Assembly (NCBI GenBank): GCA_028673005.1
Contig: CM054118.1
Coordinates: 86,484,964 to 86,548,963 of the forward strand
Direction: 5' to 3'
DNA length: 64,000 bases
From: Tanypteryx hageni
Lineage: Eukaryota > Arthropoda > Insecta > Odonata > Petaluridae
In this document: piece by piece, positions 21,701 to 30,376 of the stretch
Numbering within the stretch: the first letter of the stretch is position 1
Layout of the letters: each line of letters begins with the position of its first letter
Position numbers and translations under genes: made by a program
The notes under the pieces: model-generated
The model's input: only the letters and a program-made list of their open reading frames with translations
Told to the model about the DNA's origin: nothing
Databases searched by the model: none

Positions 21701-24258
21701 TACAATCGCTTAAAAAATTTTAGTGGGCAAAAAATTTTTTTTGGCTAAAATTTTAGTTTTGAATTTATAGTTCGTTTTTAACTATTTAAGGAAAAGTTAT
21801 TTCGTAAAAAATGTTTCGCTCGATTTTATTACAAAAGGAGGTGGAGCTTTATAATAAGGCTACATTAATAATTTATTCTTCTAATTGAAAGTGGCCAGAT
21901 ATTTTGATAGCAGATGAGAGACACTGCAAACGCTGAGCTCATCAATAAAATATAGTATCTGTTTTATTTGGATTCATTAAGAACTTGGCGCTTTTTAAAA
22001 CACCTCAAAGCTTTTGCAACAACTCTTTCATTTGAAAGCTATTATATTATTACAAGTGAATGCTCTGAGTATTTATGTGTGTGTATTTGCGCGCGCGCGT
22101 GTTGCAAATCGCAGAGTAAACAGAAGGCCTTTTTTTTCCTTGGCGACCCAGATTGACCTCTGGAAGCTGAACCGTCTCTATGGATGCAGGCGGGTTGGCG
22201 GGGGCGGCCAAGGAGGAGGGAGCGGTGCCTGGAACGGTGAGAGGCTCAATATATCCTCCCCATTCAAATTCCGGATGAGGATGACTCGCGGCGGATGCCG
22301 CTTTCGTGCTCGCGAAATCATAACTTCGGATCGAACTATAAATTCATTTCTCCTAAATGCAGGAGAAAGAAGTTTAGCGTAGATCAGTGGTGAGCAACCT
22401 ACGGCCCGCGAGCCGCATGCGGTACCGGAGAGTGTTTTATGCGGCACGCGAACCTATGATTAAAAAGAGATTTTAAAAATTCATATCATATACAGTAATA
22501 CCCCGTTTAACGCTGCCTCGTAGAACGCTGATTCGTTATAACGCTCGTTGTTCTCGGACCAATTTATACTTTCACCATACGTTATTGTGGGCGCTCTAAC
22601 TCAAGAACTATTTACCGGATTATCATCAAATTTCATATTTAACATTTATATAGTAAGGAAAAGAGCTGATTAGGTATTGGCTAAAATCGGTTCACCGGAA
22701 GTGGAGGTTTATTTGTGTCATTTTTAGCATTTCTTCATTTTCTCGAATTCCTCTCATAAGGCTCCATTAATGTAAATCATTGTTATTACACAAGCTGTAG
22801 AGAATATTATTCTCTACAACTTTTGTTTGAAACAATTTTTTGTTTATATATCTCGCGAAATTTGACACCTATTGGTAGTATTTGGCGCTGATTATAAAGG
22901 GAGGGCGTGTGGAATTTGTTACAGTGTGAGAAAATGACAAAAAAGCTGCGACAGTTATTATATTGCAGGATTTCTGGTATGTAGCAGATCTGCTGCATTG
23001 CGCATTTAAGAATTAATTATTTTCAGTACAGTTTTAGAGTATCGGAGAGAAGAGCGGCTATATTATTATTTTGAAAACAGGTAATAAATTACTATTTTGG
23101 GAAGGCATCTCCATAAGTGCTAAACTAAAATGACCCCGCATAACGCTGATTCAGTTAGCGCTCTCGTTTTCATGACCGCATCCCCAGCGTTATATGACTG
23201 TACATTCAAAATACGACAATAAAACGCCTGATATTGAAATGTTATCCCTAAAAACCTAATTTAGACTTGATTTCCACTTAAATGACACTTCAGAATCTCG
23301 AGTCAACGTCTGATTGATAGTCTAATCCAGAGGTGGACAAACTTTTTTTAAGACGGACCAATAAAACGGCGCGATTTTTTTGGCGGTCCACTATTCCACT
23401 ATCCTTAACATCCGGTTTAAATAGATAGCTAAAGCTAATTCAAATTACGCCAAAAATAAACAGGAATGATAAAAACAATAATATACTCAAAGAAATTTGA
23501 AATATTCTTCGAAACGGGAACTTAACGAATCATATAGCGCTGAAATAGCGGAATAATACCTATCAAAGTCCAATCACTACTTATAACTTCCACTTAGAAA
23601 ACGCTTTAGAATTGTAAGTGGTCCAGTTTTTTCTCAGAAAAATTCCTGGAAAATAACTTCAGTTTAGCCTTGGAAGAATTTACAAGACTAAACATTGTTG
23701 GGAAAAAGCAATTTTTACCTTGTAAATGAGTATTTAAATTTTTTAACGCGCACTTCCTTTTGTCCCATATCAGGATCATTGTCTCTGCGACAACAGAGCT
23801 TGGGATAATAGCTGAAGGAAAGAGTGGGGGAATTCAAAATGGCGGAAAACCCGCGCGCTATTTTAACGTACAGAAAGAAGAGGATCTAAACAAACGTCAG
23901 GTTTAAGTTATGGTTCCACTCAGATCCCATTTTTTCAGTTGAGTACTCGACTGAGCATTGTGGGCCACACCAAATGTCGTCGCGGACCACTGTGGGGCCG
24001 CGGGACATGGGTCTCTGGTCTAATCTGTCCTGCCGGAGCATTGTCAGCTAGAAATGCCGCCCGCCACGTAGAAAAGGCGTAGGAGTGGTCCATTGGGGCC
24101 GTGCAGACGCACCATGGTTCCAATATCTCTCTTTCACAGGGTTCCGGTGTTCGGACAGACACATCAACTGCGAAGAATGGGCCCGCTCGGGGCACTGCTA
24201 CGCCAACGCCGCATACATGAGCGCCATGTGCGCCAGTTCGTGCGGAGCGTGCCTCTGA
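6593..24258 (+). CDS. secreted astacin-family zinc metalloprotease with C-terminal ShKT domain (8 exons, 349 aa)
   Basis: Exons: 6,593-6,734; 10,596-10,823; 13,456-13,573; 14,025-14,203; 15,261-15,329; 17,099-17,208; 22,152-22,236; 24,140-24,258. All introns are GT-AG and every join keeps frame, giving 349 residues. Order: signal peptide (about 1-16); propeptide with the FEGD switch motif (70-73), whose aspartate should block the zinc; catalytic domain from about RNAV (100-103); zinc site HELLHAVGFWHEHSR (192-206); Met-turn SIMHY (247-251) with the tyrosine ligand; glycine-rich linker (about 297-306); six-cysteine ShKT domain (C314, C321, C330, C341, C345, C348). The four catalytic-domain cysteines (143, 164, 184, 294) match the two astacin disulfides. 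Astacins are extracellular endopeptidases that cleave proteins in digestion, cuticle or matrix remodelling; which of these applies here is unknown. The ATG at 6,593 was chosen because it starts a clean signal peptide. The structure looks complete and functional. Confidence 0.92.
7843..8429 (-). mobile_element. piggyBac-type derivative with transposase C-terminal zinc-finger fragment
   Basis: Both ends are flanked by TTAA (7,839-7,842 and 8,430-8,433). The terminal repeats CCCTAGAATGGTAA and CCCCAGAATGGTAA are inverted, the hallmark of piggyBac. The internal minus-strand ORF (8,333-8,001) ends with a cysteine/histidine array (CCHLCHYAKRRKT, CKKPICGEH) like the C-terminal finger of piggyBac transposases. 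The DDD catalytic core is missing, so the copy is nonautonomous. It lies in astacin intron 1. Confidence 0.85.
9987..10283. mobile_element. hAT-type MITE, 297 bp
   Basis: Ends CAGTGGTTTCCAACC and, inverted, CAGTCGTTCCCAACC. The flanking 8-bp words ATTTAGAG and ATTTCGAG match at seven of eight positions, as expected for a hAT target duplication. Several GGGTGCCGC words lie inside both halves. It is in astacin intron 1, about 310 bases before exon 2. Confidence 0.8.
10596..10823 (+). CDS. astacin exon 2: propeptide and N terminus of the catalytic domain
   Basis: The acceptor follows a pyrimidine run (TTTTCCCGAAG|). The exon encodes a proline-rich segment, the FEGDI inhibitory motif and the mature start RNAV...LWPGGVIPYVI, strongly diagnostic of astacins. 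The donor is TTCG|gtgagt. The split glycine codon at the exon 1 join confirms phase. Confidence 0.92.
10847..11022 (+). repeat. purine-only low-complexity tract after exon 2
   Basis: An almost uninterrupted run of A and G (GGAAGGGG-type words) just inside astacin intron 2. The proline/serine-rich ORFs on the opposite strand are artefacts of this composition. Confidence 0.8.
11174..11716. mobile_element. piggyBac-type MITE, 543 bp
   Basis: Flanked by TTAA on both sides (11,170-11,173 and 11,717-11,720). Inverted ends are CCCTAGAACTACCA and CCCTAGAGCTACCA. No transposase fragment is visible inside. It lies in astacin intron 2 and belongs to a different piggyBac family from the copy at 7.8-8.4 kb. 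Confidence 0.88.
11760..13440. other. AT-rich remainder of astacin intron 2
   Basis: Mostly A/T-rich sequence without a protein signature. The words TTTTTAACGG and TTTCAGCT recur loosely between 11.9 and 12.5 kb and may reflect an old repeat. Confidence 0.4.
13456..13573 (+). CDS. astacin exon 3: catalytic domain helix and first disulfide cysteine
   Basis: The acceptor is TCTCTTTCGCAG|. Encodes YERSAIAAAILEFHRRSCIR, the conserved helix with C143, then FVPRSAQREYVYLLKGEG. The donor is GAAGG|gtgagt. Confidence 0.9.
13590..13762 (+). repeat. pyrimidine-rich low-complexity tract after exon 3
   Basis: A C/T-only style run (TTCCTATTC, CCCTCT words) directly after the exon 3 donor. It has the opposite strand bias to the tract after exon 2, so the two are not one simple duplication. 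Confidence 0.7.
14025..14203 (+). CDS. astacin exon 4: zinc-binding active site
   Basis: The acceptor is CTCGCAG|. Contains C164 and C184 (20 apart, as in astacin) and HELLHAVGFWHEHSRADRD with the three zinc histidines and catalytic glutamate. The exon is far richer in GC than its flanking introns. The donor is CAGAG|gtgatc. Confidence 0.95.
15261..15329 (+). CDS. astacin exon 5: short linker exon before the Met-turn
   Basis: Flanked by TTCCCGCAG| and ACACAG|gtgaga. Encodes MEHNFQRLSW then FATDLGASYDT, the segment that normally leads into the YDYxSIMHY region. Confidence 0.9.
16288..16909. mobile_element. hAT-type MITE, 622 bp
   Basis: Inverted ends CAGGGCTCTCCAAACTATGG and CAGGGGTCTTCAAACC. 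The flanking 8-bp words TTTTAAGC and TTTTAACC match at seven of eight positions. It lies in astacin intron 5, about 190 bases before exon 6. Confidence 0.82.
17099..17208 (+). CDS. astacin exon 6: Met-turn
   Basis: The acceptor is GTCCGCAG|. Encodes SIMHYAPYSFSKDG with the Met-turn methionine and the tyrosine that contacts zinc, then ASIGQRQGFSE. It ends in phase 0 at GCGAG|gtaagc. Confidence 0.93.
17727..18272. repeat. unclassified DNA element with AAAGTGA ends
   Basis: The left edge TAAAGTGAACAGACGTCC and the inverted right edge TAAAGTGACCATATTCC form short imperfect inverted repeats, with TGTCCCGCAT words near both ends. The target duplication is unclear. It is related to the TGTCCCGG fragment near 1.1 kb. 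It lies in astacin intron 6. Confidence 0.4.
19570..19850 (+). repeat. CAA/ACAAAAA-rich, T-poor low-complexity stretch
   Basis: About 280 bases in intron 6 consist mostly of A, C and G with very few T (ACAACAACG, AACAAAAAG words). The strand asymmetry is obvious by eye, and no coding or TE signature was recognised. Confidence 0.6.
21121..21431. mobile_element. hAT-type MITE, 311 bp, with perfect 8-bp target duplication
   Basis: Inverted ends CAGGGGCGGACTGCC and CAGGGTCGGACTGGT. The exact 8-bp word GATCGTGC lies on both sides (21,113-21,120 and 21,432-21,439). It is in astacin intron 6. The perfect duplication suggests a fairly recent insertion. Confidence 0.9.
22152..22236 (+). CDS. astacin exon 7: end of the catalytic domain and glycine linker
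   Basis: The acceptor follows a T-rich tract ending GACCCAG|. Encodes IDLWKLNRLYGC, the usual last helix and final cysteine of astacin domains, then a Gly/Gln/Ser-rich linker. The donor is GGAACG|gtgaga. The exon sits alone after a 4.9-kb intron. Confidence 0.88.
22386..22490. mobile_element. hAT-type element end, cut off by the next insertion
   Basis: Starts CAGTGGTGAGCAACCTACGG, a typical hAT end with CGGCCCGCGAGCCGC inside. The sequence is interrupted at 22,491 by the pogo-like element, and no clear partner end was found. Confidence 0.5.
22493..23200. mobile_element. pogo/Tigger-like nonautonomous element, 708 bp
   Basis: TA on both sides (22,491-22,492 and 23,201-23,202). Ends are CAGTAATACCCCGTTTAACG and, inverted, CAGTCATATAACGCTGGGG, with an extra CATAACGCTGATTCAG block near the right end. 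The terminal pattern resembles Tigger elements. It lies in astacin intron 7. Confidence 0.75.
23328..24017. mobile_element. hAT-type element, 690 bp, with perfect 8-bp target duplication
   Basis: Starts CAGAGGTGGACAAAC; the inverted right end is CAGAGACCCATGTCC. The exact 8-bp word GTCTAATC flanks it (23,320-23,327 and 24,018-24,025). It ends about 120 bases before the last astacin exon. Confidence 0.88.
24140..24258 (+). CDS. astacin exon 8: ShKT domain and stop
   Basis: The acceptor is TCTTTCACAG|. Encodes FRCSDRHINCEEWARSGHC and on to CASSCGACL*, a six-cysteine ShKT module. This fold is named after a sea-anemone peptide but is a routine accessory domain of astacins, so no toxin function is implied. 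Confidence 0.9.
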
Positions 24259-24538
24259 GGGAGGCTTCCGCCGGAGTGCCCCAGGAGAGGGGTCGTGACG
24301 CAGGTCCCGCTCGAACGCGCTACGCGTGGGCGCGACATCGAAACGTGTGTGGAGTGGTATTCGAGCAGGAACACGCGTATCCCTCGAGGCACCTGAAGAG
24401 TTTTTAAGCCGTACGCGGACAGTTACAACTTCGAATGGAGTTACACAAGCCTTTACGGGCAAAGTCATGTTTAATCAGAAAAATATTTTCGCGTACTCTT
24501 TCAAAATAACCGCAGAAAGATAGTGACTTTTTTCACCA

Positions 24539-24544
24539 AATAAA
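24539..24544 (+). terminator. polyadenylation signal AATAAA of the astacin gene
   Basis: The first canonical AATAAA on this strand lies about 280 bases after the stop codon, which would give a short 3' UTR. Confidence 0.5.
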
Positions 24545-24663
24545 AGGTCGCAAACTGTCATTCTGACCGTGTTGAAATATTAGAATAGAAAGATATCCCA
24601 TTCGTATTATATACATTTGCGTTAATTATTTAACGCAAGCACTGTTCCTTTCATCATTATCAA

Positions 24664-25256
24664 GTGGGAGGGAGGGAAGAGGGAAAAGGAGGGGGAGAGG
24701 GAGGAAAGGAGGGGGAGAGGGAGGAAAGGAGGGAGAGAGGGATAAAGAAGAGAGAGGGGGAAAAGGATGTGGAGAGGGGATATGAGGAAAAGGAGGGAGG
24801 GAGAAGGAGAAAGAAGAGAGAGGGGTAAAGGAGGGAGAGAGGGGGAAAAGGAGGGAGAGAGGGGGAAAAGGAGGGAGAGAGGGAAAAAATGAGGGAGAGA
24901 GGGGGAAAAGAAGGGAGAGGGGGTATAGGAAGAGGGTAAAAGGAGGAAGAGAGGAGAAAGAAGAGAGAGGGGGGAAAGAGGGAGAGATGGGAAAAGGAGG
25001 GAGAGAGAGAGGATAGGAGGGTGAAAGGAGAGAGAGAGAGAGATGGAGAAAGAAGAGAGAGAGGGGGAAAAGAAGGAAGAGAGAGAGAGGATAGGGAAGG
25101 AGGGTGAAAGGAGGAAGAGAGAGGGATAGGAGGGAGAGAGGGTAAAAGGAGGAAGTGAGGGTAAAATGAGGGAGATAGGATAAAAGGAGGGAGAGTGGAG
25201 GAGAGAAGGGAGAGAGGGAAAAGGAGGGAGGTGGAAATGGAGGTAGGGGAGAGAGA
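24664..25256 (+). repeat. 600-bp polypurine tract (GGGAGAGAGG-type repeats)
   Basis: Almost pure A/G on this strand, made of loosely tandem GGAGGGAGAGAGGG(A)AAAGGA units. It lies 400 bases past the astacin stop, beyond the likely polyadenylation site. Long serine/proline/leucine ORFs on the other strand are composition artefacts. Such mirror-like tracts can form triplex DNA and often disrupt assembly. Confidence 0.9.
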
Positions 25257-25719
25257 TGTCGCTCGAAGACAGTTTCCTTTAGTTCGACGCAATCCGCATT
25301 TGCAGTCACTGCCTCGCCAGCGTCCACTAAACTATTCGCGGCCGTTTGAGAGCGTATTTTTCTAGGAGACGCCCACCCCGCCCTGGTACGTCTATTTCCG
25401 CTGGTATTCGCTCCCGCGGTCTGACACTTTCCATCCAGGAGTGCCAACATAATACGTTGGGGAGGAATGGCGGGATTGGTGTCTGTGATTTACATTCTGT
25501 TCGGCCTTTTACAACTTTGTAACATAATTAATGCTTGGTCGCAAATAATGAAATAAAGCGTTTTTAATACTATTCTGTATTTTAATTTAATTTTAATTGA
25601 AATCTTGACCAGCATTTGGACTGCTGCAATATTTCGACGACGAAGAACCGAAATGTCCGAGGCAGCATATTCTGCACACAGGATGGAGAAAACTGGCGTA
25701 AACCATATTATCTGATTGA

Positions 25720-25832
25720 TCATCATCATCATATGTAGTCTGTCCCTAGTCAGGTCCGTGATTTATTCATGGCTAAATCTGGTTCTCCATATACCTACTC
25801 CTATTTTCCGCTGTCTTCTTCGTGTCTTGATA
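25720..25832 (-). mobile_element. short 3' fragment of the RTE-type LINE
   Basis: Begins with the same TCATCATCATC run and matches the 3' end of the full element at 27.3 kb closely (TAGTCTGTCC, CAGGTCCGTGATT, GGTTCTCCATAT). Only about 110 bases remain. Confidence 0.85.
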
Positions 25833-26384
25833 GTACAACAAAAATTTCCCCAAATTCACCAAAAAAAAGGCTTACTTTTGCTTGCCAAAAACTCACTATC
25901 AAAACTCTTAATTTATTATTATTTGAGTTTTGATTTGCTACCATATTCACAACATTTTGCACCAATTTCTCTTCTCGGTAAGTTTCCACTTGATGGTCAT
26001 GTTTAGACATTCGATACTTGGTAGTGGTACCGCCCTGTATGCCGAGTTAGAATAATGAATTAAATTCGAACTTACTAATTCCAAATTATTTGCTACAGTT
26101 TTCTCATGAAATACTCGTATTTAAGAAAGCCTTCTTTGCTACGTCTGTGAGAAATATCACCGAAAAACGCAACATGAATATTCATATTCTGAGAACGAGG
26201 ATCCATTTTAAGCGCAAAAGACACAGTCGAGTGCAAGTCACATAAAACGACACTCGTTAGGCAAAAATATAAACCGCATGGTCGATTCTTTGTCGCAACC
26301 CATGAAACATATCAAGGCACGAAACTGAATTATTTAAAATCCTCATTATTATTACGATTACTTTATACCGGTTAAATATCTGGA

Positions 26385-27308
26385 GGGAAGATGAATCACA
26401 ATACGTACCTAGATGGTACAACCAAAAAGTTAGGAGCGCTCTTGGACGGCAAAGAAAAATTCACTCCCGTGTAATTAATACATCTTCGACGACCACAGTT
26501 GAACAGAGGAAAGCGATAAAGCAACCATACAAAGAGGCGCGCACAAGAGCTAGAGCAGTGATACGCAGTGAATTTAATGATTACAGAAAGAGGTCTTCCA
26601 CGACAATTTGACTGAGAACCCAAAAGTATTTTGTTCGTATGTCAGATAAATCCAAGGTAGAGGTCCTACTATTGCGTCACTGAGAACCGAAATGAGAAAC
26701 CTAGTTCATGAGAGGGAGGAGAAAGCAAACCTACTTAAAGAACATTTTCAGAAAGCTTTTACTGCGATGAACCTTTTCCAATGCATCAGGGCCACTCGAT
26801 GGAGGATTTGGTCATTTTGGTAGAAGGTATAGTGCACTAACTTCGCTCGATTAAACAAAATAAATCTCCCGGGCCGGGGAAAATATTCGCGTAAGTACTA
26901 AAAGTATTGGCCTCTGACATTGCACCGTATTTGACAATAATATTCTTAATTGCGCAAGGTGTCGTTCCTAAAGACTGTAAGTTAGCGCACGTTACCCCAT
27001 CCATAAAGGTGGTGGCAAAGAACCCTGATAATTACAGGCCGGTTTCGTTAAAATCATTACCGTGCAAAATACTCGAGCATATTATATTTAGCTCTGTTAT
27101 GCGTTATTTAGATAGTCGCTCATTTCTTAACGGATACCATCATGGATTCCGGAAAGGCAGATCATGTGAAACGCAACTCGGTCTTTTCGTGAATGATTTA
27201 CTGCGATGCGGAGAGAAAAATATTCAGGTCGATGCTATTTTCATTGACTTCAGGAAGGCGTTTGATAAGGTCCCTCATTGGAAATTAATAGCGAAGCTCG
27301 TAAAATAA
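26385..27308 (+). pseudogene. CR1/jockey-type LINE, left half, interrupted
   Basis: Frameshifted but readable. First comes the linker (RWYNQKVRSALGRQRK, KANLLKEHFQKAFTA), then the start of reverse transcriptase: NKSPGPGKI, GVVPKDCKLAHVTP, DNYRPVSLKSLPCK.LEHIIF, HGFRKGRSCETQL and IDFRKAFDKVPHWK. Reading stops where the RTE element begins and resumes near 30,299. Stops and frameshifts show it is dead. Confidence 0.85.
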
Positions 27309-30298
27309 GGTCATCATCATCATAGGTAGTCTGTCCGTAGACAGGTCCGTGATTATTCTTGGTTAAACCTGGTTCTCCATATATTCCTATTTTCCGCTGT
27401 CCTCTTTATTTCTTGATAACTCTCTTTCCCTTTCAAATCGTCTATCAGCTGAAACCTTTTCCTACCTCTTTCCCTTTTCCCATCTAGTTTTCCTTGTAAC
27501 ACGTCTTTAATCATACTCTCTCTCCTCAGGTAATGTCCAACCCAGTTAGCCTTCCTCTTTCTGATAGTCTGTATAATCATTCGCTTCTCTCCTATTCTTC
27601 GTAGCACTTCATCGTTTTTCATCCTATCTGTCCATTTTATCTTCAGCATTCTCCTCCAAGTCCACATTTCAAAGCTTTCCAAGTATTTGATGTCATTTTT
27701 CCTTAGCGTCCATGTTTCTGCCCCATACAATGCTATACTCCATACGTAGCATTTTATCAACTTCTTGCGGATATCTTCCCTTATATTCCCTGTAAGTAGT
27801 TGTTTCTTTCTCCTGAAAGCCGCTTTTGCTTTTCTTATTCTAGTTCTGATCTCATCCGTACATTTTGCCTCTCGTGTTATGATACTTCCAAGGTATTTAT
27901 ATTCTGAAACTTGTTCTAATGGCTTTCCCCCAATAGTTATGTTCAGATTCTCTTCTTTACCCGATATTCGAATGACCTTGGATTTTTCTGTGTTTATTTC
28001 CATACCGTATTTTCTACCTGTTATCACTAGTCTATTTATCATTTTTTGTAGCTCCTCTTCCTTTCTTGCTAGAAGTACTTGATCATCTGCGTATTTTACT
28101 GTTCTTATAATCCTTCCTCCTATTTTGAAATCCCCTATGCCTTCTAAAGCTTCTTGCATTAGACTTTCTCCATATATATTGAATAGGGTTGGCGATAGGC
28201 AGCAGCCTTGTCTTACTCCTCTACCGATATTTATTCCGCAGGTGTCCACATTATCAAACCTGACCTTTACAACTTGATTCTCATATAGATTCCTAATCAG
28301 TCTCCTGTCTTTCCAGTCTACACCTATATCCTTTAATATCTTCATCAACTTTACCCAATTTACTCTATCAAAGGCCTTCTGCCAGTCTACGAAACATGCG
28401 CAGATATCTTGACTGTATTCTATTGCCCTTTCTGATATTATTCTAACTACTCCTATAGCATCTCTAGTTCCTCGTCCTTTTCTGAAACCAAATTGATCTT
28501 CCCCTATTATTTCTTCTGCCTTTTTCTCCAGTCTTTTATTAAGAATCCTCGTGATGATCTTCGATGTGTGTGACAGAAGGCTTATAGTTCTGTAATCTTT
28601 ACACTGCATTGCCTTTGGCTTCTTCTTTAGAGGGATCATTGTTACTTCTAGGAAATCCTGAGGCCACTCTCCCGTGTCGTAAATCTTATTAATTAATTTC
28701 GTGATCGCTTTTAGTCCTTCTGATCCTATGACTTTAAGCATCTCAGCCGGTATTCCATCGCTGCCCATGGCTTTCCCCTTCTTTAGTTCCACTATCGCCT
28801 TTTCTACTTCGCTCTCCATAATACTTGGTCCTAAGTTGTCTTCTTCAATGTTTTCCCCATTTTCCAGTTCTATTTTTGCCGCTCCTGCCTGTTTGCTGTA
28901 TAATTCCTTAATGTATTCTTCCCATACCTGTGCTACATCCTTTGTTTCTGAGACTATCTTCCCATCCGTATTCATAATTCCTTTACCACAAATTCCATTA
29001 GACTTCTTATCCTCTAATTCCAGTGCACTAGCGTACATCATATCGTACCGGCCTAACTTCTCCATTTTTTCTATTTCATCACATTTTCCTTTTATCCAAT
29101 TTTCTCTAGCTTTATCTGTTACCCTTCTCAACTCATTGTTTATACGCCTATAGTTGGCTCTACCTTCTTCACTGTTTACGTTTTTCCATTTTCGTCTCTC
29201 ATCCATTTTCTCCAGCATTTCCTTCGTGATCCATGGTTTTCTGATTTTCTTCTCTAGTTTTCCAATCTCTTTATCCAAGGTATCCTTGATACTGGTTTTA
29301 ATTTCATTCCATTCTATATCGACGGTCTTCGGTTTGTTTTCCAACTTTCTTAGGTTATCTTCCAGCTTCATGCTGACTACATCCTGCCTTTCTTTCAGTT
29401 TTTCTAGGTCCCAGGTCTGTCTTTCTCTTCTCGTTTTTCTTATTTGTTTGAGCTTTGTATTCACGTCAAGTATTAGAAGGCTGTGATCTGAATCAATGTC
29501 TGCTCCTTGCAATGCCTTGGCATTCTTTATGCTGTTCCTGAATCTTTGTTTTACAAGGATGTAATCTATTTGGCATCTCATTCTATCTCCTGGGCTTTTC
29601 CATGTGTATAACCTTCGTTTATGGTTTTTGAACCATGTATTAGTCACTACAAGGTCATTATTGATGCAGAATTCTACGAGTTTCTCCCCTCCTCGATTTC
29701 TCTTCCCAAGTCCGTATTGCCCGACAACATTTTCTTCCTGTCCTTCTCCGACTATGCTGTTCCAATCTCCCATTATTATGCAGTTTACCTTTCCTCTTCC
29801 GTCTTCTTCGTAAATTTCATTAATTTGCTCATAGATCTCATCTATTTCTTCATCGTCATGAGCTGACGTTGGCATATATACCTGGATTATCAGCATATCC
29901 ACTGGGACTGCTTTTAGCTTTATTGCCATCAGTCTATCGTTCGTTGCTATTATCTTTGTCACGCTTTTCATCATATCTTTCCTAAGTACCAGAGCTACTC
30001 CCCTTTCCCCACTATTTCCTCCAGAATAAACTACCGTGAATTCTTCCGAGTCGAACTGTCCTTCTCCCTCCCATCTAGTTTCGCTTAGCCCTATAATGTC
30101 AACTCTATTTCTTCTCATTTCTTCTTTCAAGTTCTCTAGCTTTCCTGCCTTTCTCATAGTTCTTACGTTCCAAGTCCCTATTCGTAATTTACTTTCGACA
30201 AATGTTTTCCTCAAGGCAGTCCCCGCCCGGAGATCCGATTGGGGGACTATTTTACCTCCGGATTGTTTTACCTCGAGAGAACTCATATTGTCCATATT
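27309..30298 (-). mobile_element. near-full-length RTE-type non-LTR retrotransposon
   Basis: One uninterrupted minus-strand ORF spans the element, and the 3' end carries an ATG-repeat tail (TCATCATCATCAT at 27,311-27,323). It is nested in a CR1/jockey relic of opposite orientation, whose reading breaks at 27,308 and resumes at 30,299. Exact 5' boundary and target duplication could not be fixed to better than about 15 bases. Two truncated relatives lie at 27-410 and 25,720-25,832. Confidence 0.88.
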
Positions 30299-30376
30299 AT
30301 CAATCCAAAAATTGTGAATTGGGTGACAGACTTCCTCAGCAATAGAGAACAGATAGTGACCATTGATGGAATGCAC
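27353..30376 (-). CDS. RTE-type polyprotein: AP endonuclease plus reverse transcriptase
   Basis: The 1,007-codon frame has no stop or frameshift. The first ~26 codons read into the host LINE, so the true start is probably one of the methionines near residue 28-31. Endonuclease: WNVRTM (69-74), SETRW (98-102, catalytic Glu), GDWNS (203-207) and SDH (296-298). Reverse transcriptase: DYRTISLLSHTSKI (594-607), QFGFRKGRGTRDA (628-640), DWQKAFDRVNW (664-674), GVRQGCCLSPTLFN (720-733) and KYADDQVLLA (761-770). It nicks DNA and copies its own RNA at the nick. All catalytic motifs are present, so this copy could encode active protein. Confidence 0.9.
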   Translation of the reverse strand: MHSINGHYLFSIAEEVCHPIHNFWIDNMDNMSSLEVKQSGGKIVPQSDLRAGTALRKTFVESKLRIGTWNVRTMRKAGKLENLKEEMRRNRVDIIGLSETRWEGEGQFDSEEFTVVYSGGNSGERGVALVLRKDMMKSVTKIIATNDRLMAIKLKAVPVDMLIIQVYMPTSAHDDEEIDEIYEQINEIYEEDGRGKVNCIIMGDWNSIVGEGQEENVVGQYGLGKRNRGGEKLVEFCINNDLVVTNTWFKNHKRRLYTWKSPGDRMRCQIDYILVKQRFRNSIKNAKALQGADIDSDHSLLILDVNTKLKQIRKTRRERQTWDLEKLKERQDVVSMKLEDNLRKLENKPKTVDIEWNEIKTSIKDTLDKEIGKLEKKIRKPWITKEMLEKMDERRKWKNVNSEEGRANYRRINNELRRVTDKARENWIKGKCDEIEKMEKLGRYDMMYASALELEDKKSNGICGKGIMNTDGKIVSETKDVAQVWEEYIKELYSKQAGAAKIELENGENIEEDNLGPSIMESEVEKAIVELKKGKAMGSDGIPAEMLKVIGSEGLKAITKLINKIYDTGEWPQDFLEVTMIPLKKKPKAMQCKDYRTISLLSHTSKIITRILNKRLEKKAEEIIGEDQFGFRKGRGTRDAIGVVRIISERAIEYSQDICACFVDWQKAFDRVNWVKLMKILKDIGVDWKDRRLIRNLYENQVVKVRFDNVDTCGINIGRGVRQGCCLSPTLFNIYGESLMQEALEGIGDFKIGGRIIRTVKYADDQVLLARKEEELQKMINRLVITGRKYGMEINTEKSKVIRISGKEENLNITIGGKPLEQVSEYKYLGSIITREAKCTDEIRTRIRKAKAAFRRKKQLLTGNIREDIRKKLIKCYVWSIALYGAETWTLRKNDIKYLESFEMWTWRRMLKIKWTDRMKNDEVLRRIGEKRMIIQTIRKRKANWVGHYLRRESMIKDVLQGKLDGKRERGRKRFQLIDDLKGKESYQEIKRTAENRNIWRTRFNQE

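Noticed and set aside
24142..24258. ShKT module read as a toxin gene
   Set aside because: It is the C-terminal domain of an astacin protease, a normal combination; no stand-alone toxin precursor is encoded.
24626..25450. 274-aa and 210-aa serine/proline/leucine-rich ORFs on the minus strand
   Set aside because: They arise from the polypurine tract; no complex sequence or splice context.
28701..29486. Plus-strand ORFs (150 and 110 aa) inside the RTE element
   Set aside because: Antisense shadows of the retrotransposon polyprotein, phenylalanine/serine-rich by composition.
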